DNA from: Antedon mediterranea
Taxonomy: Eukaryota > Echinodermata > Crinoidea > Comatulida > Antedonidae
Assembly: GCF_964355755.1 (NCBI RefSeq)
Contig: NC_092672.1
Coordinates: 30,998,501 to 31,062,500, forward strand
DNA length: 64,000 nucleotides
Direction of reading: 5' to 3'
In this document: one piece after another, positions 10,090-21,900 of the stretch
Layout of the letters: each line of letters starts with the position of its first letter
How positions within the stretch are numbered: position 1 is the first letter of the stretch
Program-made: the position numbers and the translations under genes
Notes under the pieces: model-generated
Told to the model about the DNA's origin: nothing
Databases searched by the model: none
The model's input: only the letters and a program-made list of their open reading frames with translations

Positions 10090-12050
10090 TAAAGAGGTTT
10101 ATTTCGCAATAGTGTGTGCGAAAGACGCAAACAAATTAGACAATTTTGAAATGCTCAAAATGACCTCAAATGTACGTGAAATTGATTAGAAAAGAATTTT
10201 GCGAAATTTGAAATTTCATATACGCGTAATCGCGTATTGTTTTTGCGTAGCACGTCATTTTTATAATGTCAAAAGTTGCTCCATATTATGAAATACACTT
10301 TCATAAATTTTCATTTATAAAATACATTTTTTTTTTCAGAATTTATGAGCAACCATAAAATGTCATTAAATCGCGCGTAACTTGCACTGCGCAACTGTAA
10401 CGCCATATAACGAAGTTTTTTGCCCATCTATAGCTACTGGTCAATCTTATGACAAAGTTATACAATCTTATGTTGACCAGAATTAGAGATACGCTGCGAA
10501 CAATCTTTTTTCTATTTTGTGTATACACTATATTGTATACATACTACATACAGGGCAGATTAGGTGGAAATAACGGAAACCGCCATTTTTTTAAATTTTT
10601 GACATGATGACGTCATCATAATGAAACGCGTAGATAGTAATTTTGGAAAGGAATTATCTGAGCAACAACATATCAACGTGTTGAAGAAATTTGGATACGT
10701 AAAGTATGGATGCGCGCTCTTTAAATGTCATGAACTATGTCGCAAAATATAAAAATACGACTTTTATAATTCAACTGGCCATATGATGACGTCACACAAC
10801 ATGCGATGCGCATAATTTTTACATGAATTTGTATCTACAATTCAACAGCTTCCAGAAAACTTTTTAATCACGAGTATCATGGCAAACGCAACGTGCACGT
10901 CATACGGTAGAATATTGCGCAGAGAAAAACGATTATGCCATTGAAAAAATGTTAGTGTGCTCTCTATTTTGTGTCACGTCTAAGTATATAAGTTAATTAC
11001 ACTATATATTGTATACGTACTACATACAGTGAAGAATAGGTGAAAATAAGTGACCCAAGTTATTGACGCTTTTGAACATGATGACGTCATCATAATTTTA
11101 AAAACGATATATCATGCGAAAGATAATTGATTGTACTAGACAATATATAAAAATGGGGAGAAATGGAATACGGATAAGTGGAGATGCGCTCTATTAAATG
11201 TGATGAGCTATGACGAAAGAGACAAAAATCCTATATTTCATATTCGAGTGGCCAAACAATGACGTCACAATGTCCGGTTAGCCATATCGATGCATGATTC
11301 GATATCTACAACTCATCATCTTCCAGAATGTGTAATTTAAAAAAAGTTCACCTCGTAGTTTACAATCTATGACTGTTTTAAAAAAGACATAATTTTGACG
11401 AATTGTTAAACTTTTTCTTCAAAAACGCGCGCAAATTGTCCAATTCTACGTGCTCGTATGACGTGATTGTAAGTCGAAATTGATTGAAAATTGGTAAATT
11501 TACTAGAAAAGGCTGAAAAAACAAAAATCAAGCAAAAAAAAGATGTTTTTGCGCTACGTGCGCACGCGCGCGTAAAAAAAGTGCGCACGAGTGGGAATTT
11601 TTGAAATGCTCAAAATGACCTGAAACGCGTAGAAAGTTGATTAGAAATGGATTTTTCGCAATTTGAAATTTTAAACGCGCGTGCGCGCGTAAATTTATGT
11701 CAAACATGCCATTTTTAATCCATAGAAAGTTTGCCCTTGATATGACTTAAATGTTCACCAAGTGTCATTACAAAATTACTTTTGCTTTTTAGTCTATGTT
11801 AAATACGCGAAATTCATAAAATCGCGCGTAGCTTACGCTGCGCGACTCTAAAGTAAAAAAACGAGCTGTCCTGCACTTCTACAGATAGAGGTAAATCTTC
11901 TGACAAAGTTATACGATGTAATGTTGATCATAATTTGAGATACACGTGACACAAAATTTTGGGAAAGAAAGAAGAATAACATAGAAAAAAAAAAAAAAAA
12001 AAAAAGATCCTGACAATAACAAGAGGTTATCCGCCAAGTGCGGATAACCA
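10090..12050. mobile_element. CpG-bearing non-autonomous element with internal duplications, Helitron-like
   Basis: Segments near 10145-10520 and 11600-11960 are diverged direct copies; both contain AAATGCTCAAAATGACCT and later TGACAAAGTTATAC. A second pair (10550-10640 and 11020-11110) shares ATGATGACGTCATCATAAT. CGCG/CGTA motifs are frequent although the surroundings are CpG-poor. The right end is a perfect 10-bp hairpin at 12024-12049 (GGTTATCCGC/GCGGATAACC). On the - strand the sequence beyond the hairpin reads ATAACCTCTTG, as at the 35.7-kb element, so both probably belong to one family. No ORF is supported. Confidence 0.5.
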
Positions 12051-12868
12051 AAAAGTAAAAATAATATTAATTATTTTATTAAATCATTTTTTAGAGAAGT
12101 TACAGAAATGGGAAATGGGCAGGGTTGTTCAGAGTTATAGGTCCAATCAAATTGTAATTATGATGTAATTTAATACGAAAGGAAAGAAATATGATTTAAA
12201 TCATCATTAACGGAGTAACAGCAGCATGTAGTCCAAAACGCACAGAAAGTCATTATTAACAAGATTACAATCAACTTCCACACTTGAAACTGTCAAAATT
12301 TAAAATTTTACAGAAATATAACAGCTCTCGTTATAATGAGTTCATACTGATATCCAATCAGATAGCTTCATTATCATATATAGCAGTGAGCCATATAGAA
12401 AGTTAAGGATTTCGGAGAGAATTCCCGAGTTTATAAGCGTGATCCTCTAGAATAGAGAAAGTGCAAGAGCGCATCCTGCGAAACTTTGTCAACGTTTTTA
12501 TTAGTGGTTTAGGGAGTAACGTGAATCATTTATGCTTAAAACAACATTTTTGACATTTTTAAAAATTGTTTTATTGGATCTGGAAATATTTGAAGATAAG
12601 CATTAAATTATGATTTTGTTAAGAGAATATTTAAAATATAGATACACAGGGGATGATCCAGGATTTTCTAAACAAAGAAGTGCTAACATAAGAATATTAA
12701 TAGCAAGTCCTTGTCAAAATTAGATAATAAAAAATAACATTTTCGCTCTTAAATGGGAACTAACCCTCTGGATCTGTTCCTAAGGGTTACTTTATTGAGA
12801 AGAATTTTTTTTAAATGCATTTTTTTCATCTTCAAGTTCAACAGAATTTTGTTACCAATTCAACTCAC
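12051..12868. other. Non-coding DNA left of PLOD exon 18 (intron 18 side)
   Basis: AT-rich sequence starting at the donor of exon 18 (GTGAGT on the - strand). I looked for the conserved PLOD C-terminal block (HPGRLTH-like, then a final FVDP/FVNP) and did not find it here. No other feature is supported. Confidence 0.5.
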
Positions 12869-12994
12869 CTCATAATCAATTCCATGTCTGTTGAGGGCCA
12901 TATTCAATGTAAAAGTTGACGAATCATGATGAGGTCGCAAAAACGGCTGTTCTTCTGGTTTGTACCGTACCACAAAATTCATTATTGCAAATGC
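12869..12994 (-). CDS. PLOD: PLOD exon 18 (iron-binding motif)
   Basis: 126 nt, acceptor TTTAAG, donor GTGAGT. It encodes [20 protein letters not shown] and [17 protein letters not shown]. The His-x-Asp (His669, Asp671) binds iron. The GTGAGT donor shows at least one further exon, which is not visible in the window. Confidence 0.95.
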
Positions 12995-15900
12995 CTTAAA
13001 ATCAAAAAACACAAAATGATTTTACAATATTATCATCAAGATAAAAGAAAATAAAAAAAAAAAGAAAATCTAGTTGCTTTTTAATCAAATTAAAATATTT
13101 ATGTATCATGCATGTACAGTAAAGGTTAAAATTACACATTTTGAAGAGAGTTGAGGGTGGAAAGATGTAACCAGATCCTATGGGACAAATCATCAAGGGT
13201 GATACTGATCACTTAGGCCTAAAGAGAGAGAGGAGTGGATAAGCCTTAAAGCAGTTTGGTTAATTCAATTATTATGAATAAGTAGTTAAACCAATTTATT
13301 TTGAAAGCAACAAATAATTTTTTCCCTTTTAAAATTGATGTTAAGAATTGTCCAAAAGTAAAATTACTAAAACTGTTTAAGACATCTTTTACAGTCTAAA
13401 ACATCTTTTACGGTATAAAACATCTTTGACGGTCTAAAACATCTTTGACGGTCTAAAACATCTTTTACATTCTAAAACATCTTTTACAGTCTAAAACATC
13501 TTTTACAGTCTGAAACATCTTTGACGGTCTAAAACATCTTTTACAGTCTGAAACATCTTTGACGGTCTAAAACATCTTTTACTGTCTAAAACATATTTTA
13601 CGGTCGATTATAAACCAATTTTTCATTTGTCATTTTCTCAGTAAGATTTTGTAGTTGATCAATTGGTCAGTTGGTCAATTTATTATCCCTTTATATAACC
13701 AATTTATAATTACTATAGGCCCACATTGGTTTTACCATGCATTCTTTGAATTAATAAATCATAAAAGTTTTTTTTTATTTAGTTTTTTTATATATTTTAT
13801 ACACAACCAACAGTGAGTAACTTACTAAAATACAGGATGGACAATCTGTTTTATAGTGCTTAAAACTAAGTCTGATTTTGGGCTTAGGGAGTGGAGTTGA
13901 AAGAGTCGTGAGTTAACCCTGGCACTAGGTCAGCATTGAACCCTAGACCTTAGGATTGGAAGGATGTTAACAACCAAGTTACAGTACCACTACTATTGAT
14001 TTTAATAATGTTTATGGTACTTTTATATTATATATTATTGATTACTATTTCATATATATGATGTGATGTTGAAACACTAATCACCATACTTTTTGACTAA
14101 CAAAACGGACATTCCCATCAAGAAATATAATCATTGTAAGTTTAAGTGTATCATACACCAATTGACTTTTGACGTACACTTTCTTTCTTCATGTTATTTT
14201 TGTTATCCATGTCTCCTTTGACTTTATAAATCTCACCTTTATTTTGTTTTTATTGATGTATTTATACATTTTCATGATGTTTTTATTATATATTACTGAT
14301 GTCTTTCATATTATGTGATGTGAATTCAAACTAAAATAAAACGACTCAAACTTCTGACGATCAGTTGCGTCATTTGGGAAATGTCCCTAATCTGTCTAAA
14401 AGATCATCAGATAACATATCATCAGCTGATTTGATATGGGGCAAACGTGTCAGCTCTAGGGCAGTTCAAAATAAGTGCAGATATTAATATTAATTAAATT
14501 AATTTTACATGTATTTAAGTTTGTTTAGCAGCATTAACACTAAACTATAATAAGTGGTTAGTATACTATTTAAATCATGAAGTGAGTGATTCCATTTTCC
14601 TTTTACTTCATCTCCACAAAAAAGTAACTTACAGAATCTCTAAATTTCTAAACAAACATATTGCCAAGAAGGACATTTAAGCTAAGTTAATTTAAAAGTC
14701 AAATCTCACCAACTTCCTCCCTGCCCTCAATTTGGTAAATTAATATTATTATACCTTTACCACAACCCAGACTCTCCTCACAAAAACCAAAGCTATATTG
14801 ATGTTTGATAATAAATAAATATTGACATAAACACACTCTCCCCCAACCAGACACTCTCCCCCAACCAGACACTCTCCCCCAACCAGACACTCCTCCGCCA
14901 ACTTAGACACTCCTCCGCCAACTTAGACACTTCTCCTCCAACCAGACACTTCTCCTCCAACCAGACACTCCTCCCTAAACCAGATACTCCTCCCCCAACC
15001 CAAACTCATCCCCCCACCACCCTGCGTCCTTCAAAATCAATCCACATACCTTAGTATAGTAGCCAGGATACAGCCTTTCTTGTATTGGTGCTACATAGGT
15101 CTTTACAAGGTACAGCCATTGTTTCTCAAAACCAATCTGATTCATGTGAATATCTCGTGTCGGCACATTTTCATACCCTCCATTTAAACGTGGATCCTAC
15201 AAAAACACAAATTTTTGTTCATTTAAGGCATCCATATTTTTCCAAAAAATAATAAAATAATATACTGTGTAAACCACAGAAAAATGTTGTAATGCCCAAA
15301 TATGGAACATTGGAGCAGATGGGGTGGGGTGATGTAGAATTTAATATCCTTTTTCCCAGTGCTCAACAGGTGTAAATCTTTAAATTAACCACTGTTACAA
15401 ATTGATATCTTCCAGGCAGTGACATCTGTGACTGTTTGAAATATGAAAACAAAATAATTATCTTGATTGATTGACAAGAATTGAAAACCATGCTTCTTCG
15501 TTCATCACAGTCGCCCTCTAGAGGAATACATTAACATTTGTAAGCAATTAAAAGGTGATGAAAGCCATTGGATCAAGTGACAGAATGAAACTCGTTCCAA
15601 ATTTGGAGCACTGCAAAAGTATGTTTGAGATATCCGCAAAAAGAAAGTAGACCAAAACAAGCGGCAAACAGTGAAGTATGTATGTGATATCAATGGAATA
15701 GAAAACACAAAATCATGCTGTTTCGGCAATTATTACAAATGAAATATATGAATATAATCAGTATGGATAAAAATAACAATGAAAAGCAATATATAAGTCA
15801 TAAGAGGGATGATTTGATTTGAATTTAATAGAAAAATCTTTATAAAAAATACATACAAATTACTGACATTACAAATAATTTCAAAAAGATTTTCCAGGAT

Positions 15901-18900
15901 AGGCCAAAAAAGCTTATTAGTTATTTCCATTGGGATTGTGATCAAATTAATATATAAATAGAACATGAACTGTATATACACAATTTTATATTCTGATTTT
16001 AATTACATTTGCAAATCGCAATCACAAAAATACACCAAAGAGTAAGAACAAAAAAGTTTGTACACTTTCCCAAAACTCTTCCTCTCTCCACATCTATGAA
16101 ATAATATTCAACCTTTGGGACATCCCTAATAAGGGGACACTTTAAATGTGAAACCAATGTGTGTGTGGCGGAGGAATATGCTTTAACATTATGGCCAGCA
16201 CCTAATGAAGGTATACCCCATTTTATAGAACATATTTTTGGGTAACAAAGATGTCCCCATAATAGAGTTTTTGCAGTACATAAAATGCCAATAAATAACT
16301 ATGAATCTGCTATGGGCATACACTAGCTTGTCTTTCTCGCTGATATTAATTTACTGGAAATTCACAATCGCAAAAATCTTGTTTTAAGTGAGTTTTGCCT
16401 ATTCCCTTGACATTCCATTAGTATACACAAAAATTACTATACTCTAGTAGCTAGATCAACTTTCGTATGCACTGTGATGTCCAGAGAATTTGACTTCAGA
16501 AATTGGTTTAGGTTGGTCAAACAATCATATTTGGCTTGGTTACACATTTTGAAAATGTAGCGAAAGGTCAAAAGGTCAAGGTGAAAGGTCATAAGACCAA
16601 ACATAAATATGTCCTTAAATCTCGACAACCACTGGTCACAGCGAGGTAATTTTGGTCTTAAATTAATCAGAAGGTATACATTTATATTCAGTCTAATGGG
16701 ACATTTTATTAAAAAATGACCGGAAATGCCATTTATGACCTTTGACCCACAACCCAGGGCATGTATGTATCTCCGTAACTACTGGTCGTAGACACTTGAA
16801 TTTGGTTTTAAATTGTTCGAAATATATGTTTTGTTATTAGTTACACATTTTGAAAAATGTTACAAAAGGTCAAATGGTCAAGGTCAAGTGTTATTTGAAC
16901 AAATAAAAAAGGTACTTGTATCTCGGCAACCACTGGTCGCAGCAAGTCAATTTTGGTCTCAAAATGTTCAAAAGGCATGCATTTATATTCCATCTAATGG
17001 GGCATTTTAGTCAAAAATGATCAGAAATGCCATTTCTGACCTTTGACCCACATACCAGGGAATCTTCATATCTCTGTAAGTACAGGTCGTAGAAACTTAA
17101 ATTTGGTATCAAATTGTTCGAAATATACATATTTACATTCATGTAATAGAAAATGTGGTTAAAAGATGAACAGAAATACTATTACCAATGTTTCAAACAA
17201 AAAACATATCTACACAACTTATCCTTAGACAGTAATGTTATGCAATAACTGATACTTTAAATTGTTTTAATTTCAAGTACTAGTTATTGCTGTCCCCGAG
17301 GAAATTTTGATAGAAACGTTAAGCTCAACAGTTCTTTTCAGAATGCTAGAAGTAACTTGCCATATGTATCCGATTAAACGCCCCAGGCATTTATTGTTCA
17401 AAAGGGTTTTTAGGTGGAAAGGAGGCATCTTTATTTGGGTTATAATATGGTAACATGTATAATCAAATAAATACCACCTAGATGTAAAAAAATACTGCAC
17501 AATTAATATCAAAAAGTGATAAAATTATGTCAAAATTCTTGGTAAATTGTAGATTATGGTAGTTAATGAAATGTGTTGACGTGATACAATTATTGTGTAA
17601 ATGCATGTGGCGGGGCGTTTATTCCACATGGTGTTCTATTGGAGGGAATGGTGGCGTTTATTTGAAGGAATACTCTAATTTTAATAATTGTATTTCGTTT
17701 CTCAACTGATAAAAGGTACTTAATACATGATTCGTTTTCCTCTTTATGCTTTTTAACGAAATGTTTCTGTCTTTTAAAATAAAAGTGATAGATTCCATTA
17801 AATGGATCTTCTCCTCCAGGTGCCAGTATAATGATATAAAACAATGACACATCATTATCCTGACACGATTGCACTCATAATGGATCTTTATTCTATCATC
17901 TATTTGTTTGTAACTACAATTTGACTACAATCTTTTGCATAGTTTTAAATGCCAATACATAGTTTCATTACTATTGTACAATATGTCCAGCTTTCCTGAA
18001 AACACCCTTGTGTACTGTAGTACAGTGTTGTAGTATGATTTTATCATGATAAACTTCTGATGCTTTTATTGTCAATGCATTCAGTACCTAAAACATCTCA
18101 AAGTGTCTAGTGGTATTGATAATAAATCTCCAGAAATATATATTGTTTTATTATCTACACTGGGAACAGACGTGTATATGTATAAATTTTGTCATTGACA
18201 TTCAAAACTATTATGCAACAGTGTTACGTAATAATGACAATGACTTGGTCTATTATTGTGGTCTCCGATACCTTTTATTACATGATTGTACTTCCACCAG
18301 GATAGAATGAGGTTTAATCCCGTTATTATTCTTATTATATATATATATTTTTTCATATATATATCTGGGGTGTATTTATTTGATTATACATGTTACCATT
18401 ATTACACCCAAAAAAATAAACGCCTTCCCTGAATAAATAAATGCCCAAGGCTTTTATTCGGGTAACTACAGTAAATTACTTCTAGCATTCTCAAAATGTT
18501 TGAACGTTCGGGGGTCAACAATACTTTCTAGCATTATTATAAGCAAAAGTACAATTATTACAAACAGTAAAGGATTTGTTTTAATTCCTACAGTATAATG
18601 AAATCATTAAGCATCAATTATTGCATAACATTACTGTGTAATGATAAGTTGGGTAGATATGTTTTTCATTTAAAAGATTAGTAATTAATAGTATTTCTGA
18701 TCATCTTTTATCCAAATTTTCTGTTAGAATGAATGTAAATGTTTCTACGACCTGTACTTACAGAGATAAGAAGATGCCCTGGTATGTATGTCAAAGGTCA
18801 GAAATGTCATTTCCGGTCATTTTTTACTAAAATGTTTCATTAGACTGAATATGAATGTATACCTTCTGAACATTTTGAGACCAAAATTACCTCGCTGTGA

Positions 18901-21900
18901 CCAGTGGTTGTCGAGATTTAAGGACATAATGGTGTTTGATCTTATAACTTTTGACCCTGACCTTTGACCTTTCGCCACATTTTCAAAATGTGTAACCAAG
19001 CCAAAAATGATTGTTTGACCACCCTAAACCAATTTCTGAAGTCAAATTCTCTGGACCTCAAAGTGCATACGAAAGTTCATCTAGCTACTAGAGTACTAGC
19101 TTTAAGTGAACAACAGGAATGATTCCAGGCCTGTAATGTGACGATTATGAGTTCAAATCCATTGTAATCAAACATACTCAGTATATTTTTCACACCATAT
19201 TTAATTAAAATTGAAAGTTGTTCTAGAAAAGATAATATTTTACTCTTAAGATCACATGAGTTTATGTTAATTCCAACTTGTCTGCAGTGCTTTATGACAA
19301 GTAGCTTAAGTTATTTACATACAGATTTACATAAAAAACTTTCATTTACAATAATTCCTGGTTTAAGCTGATCAGCGTCAACAACCTTAACATTTATATC
19401 AGTTCTTTAGCATATTGAAAGTTAAACCAATTCCAAGAACAGGAGTTTGTAAAGGATATCTTATACGTGTTTGTTTTCTGTATTACCAGCATGGTAATGA
19501 TACATTGGAAGAGTTCCTTAACTTTAAAGGCCCATTTACACTAGGACGATAACGATGGACGATAAATATATAAACATGCATTTTTTTTACATAAAACAAA
19601 ATCAATTATAAGGGTTTTCGTTCTAGAACTATAGGATAATCATTTATGTTCTTTTTGATAAAAATAATATTTTTAAAATTCCAATCAAATGACGTCATGA
19701 TAAATAAAAACAATAAAATCGTTGTATTGTCACAATATTATTGCTCTTACTAATCATGACGTCATTTGATTGGACGTGTGAAAATATCATTTTCATCAAA
19801 GGAAGCATAGAAGGTTATTCTATAGTTCTAGAATGAAAAGTTTTTATATTTCTTTTGTTTTATGTATGAAAAATGCACATTTGTCTATTTATCGTCGATC
19901 GTTATCGTCCTAGTGTAAATGAGCCTTAAATGCTGAGTGCGTAGTATACCACTATCAATTGTTATAATAAGGTAACAAGTACAGTATGTCATTCGATACA
20001 AAATCAACCACTCAATTGGCAAAAATATAGTGTGTTTATAAAGGGGCGAGGCTATCGGTATGGTGGTCAATTACATTTGTTTATAGTCATGGTTGACTGT
20101 GCATATAGTATATAGTTATGGTGGTCAATTACATTTGTTTATAGTCATGGTTGACTGTGCATATAGTATATCGGTATGGTGGTCAATTACATTTGTTTAT
20201 AGTCATGGTTGACTGTGCATATAGTATATCGGTATGGTGGTCAATTACATTTGTTTATAGTCATGGTTGACTGTGCATATAGTATATTTGTAAGGTGGTC
20301 AATTACATTTGTTTATAGTCATGAATGACTGTGCATATAGTATTTTCTATTGGCATGGTCAAAAACTGTGCATCATTTGCTTCTTTTTTTATCAGTACAA
20401 TGGACTGTTCCGATAGAAAACTTTACATTAGATGAGGAGAGAAAATAGTAAATTACATGTACATTTTGACCATGCCAATTCACTGTGCCAATATTTACTT
20501 CCACTTATAACCTCACAGATTAAAAAAAAAAGACACAAACTTTCTACATACATGCCAACATCTGAAGTTTAAAAAATGGGAGGTGGTGTTTGTTTAGGTC
20601 AAAAGCACCCTCTCTTTTATTATCGAGATGTAAGGAGTGCAGTGTGTGAGGGGAATCCCCTGTCAGTTCAGGAAAAAATCAGAAAATTGCAGATGGTCGT
20701 ACAATGGCTTAAAATAAATATTGTAAATTTGCTTGTGTGTAAGTCTTTTTTGTGCAGAAATACATCAAAATTCAGTTATCTTTGTAATCCGGGAGAAAAT
20801 GTGGAAAACCGATGCAAGGCCGGGAGTCAAGTCTAATATTATCAGTGATAAATCAGTTTGGAAATTCAGGTAATAACCGGCTTTATATACACGTCCTGTC
20901 CGAAAACAAATACAAATACCACTTGTGTTTTACATTTTGTTCAGGTTCTATTTTTCTGTTTTTCATAGTGGTAGCTGAAGGAAGGACTGGAGACTGTATG
21001 TCCATATCTGATCGTAATACAACTCACGGGAAATCATAATAAAAAACTTTCTATATCTTTTTTTCCTAAAGAGTTTGAGCAAATGTCAAAGGGTTTAATT
21101 ATAAGACTTGAAGAAATCTAATATATTTTTATTTTTAATTTATAAATCAAATACGAAATTCAATAAAAAGATGTGTAACATTTTTTAATTACAAAATTTA
21201 AAGTAATTAAAATATATTTTTCTGTTGAATTTTAATTCAAGTATAAAAAAGTAAAACAGTATAGCTACTTGAATTTAAAATCAAACAGTAAAATTAAAAT
21301 CAAATTAAAATTATTATATCTAAAGTAATTTTAATGTTGTAATTTAAAAACTTATTACTGTTTATTTCCATGTGACCAGCTTCTGTTATAACAACCCTTT
21401 TTATTGGACCCTCCATGTGACCAGTTTCTGTTATAAAAAACTTTTTTATTGGACCCTCCATGTGACCAGCTTCTGTTATAGCAACCTTTTTTATTGGACC
21501 CTCCATGTGATCAGCTTCTGTTATAACAAGCTTTTGTCATAGGATGGCGTACATCAACTTTTAACGATCGTATGTTAACGTACATGCATGTTTAAAAAAT
21601 GTTAATTTTATTAAAATGATAAAAATGATCACCTATAATTCGTCAAAGTGACGAATTAAATTCTAGTTTATCTTATCATCGTTAGAGAAACCGTTGCTGT
21701 TATTTTATGCTGCATAAAGCAAGAACCCTGAGAATGAGCAATGACCATTGATGTTACTTATGTAATAGTTATAATTTATATTTGGCTCAGTCCATATTTG
21801 ATCACCTTGTACTAGATCAAGTATCACCATTGTGCTAGCAGTATTAACACCAGATTTCATAGATGCGGTTACTTGAGTTTTACCATTTTTAAGCAAGTAT

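Larger units (their letters stand above)
12995..15049 (-). other. PLOD intron 17
   Basis: A 2.1-kb intron. It holds two minisatellites (13381-13605 and 14825-15000) listed separately. The rest is AT-rich, with no supported gene. Confidence 0.7.

Noticed and set aside
13381-13605. A CRISPR array
   Set aside because: Units are contiguous 19-bp repeats with no unique spacers, in a eukaryotic intron.
14699-14890. A - strand frame beginning [13 protein letters not shown]
   Set aside because: It is a translation of the pyrimidine-rich minisatellite next to PLOD exon 17.
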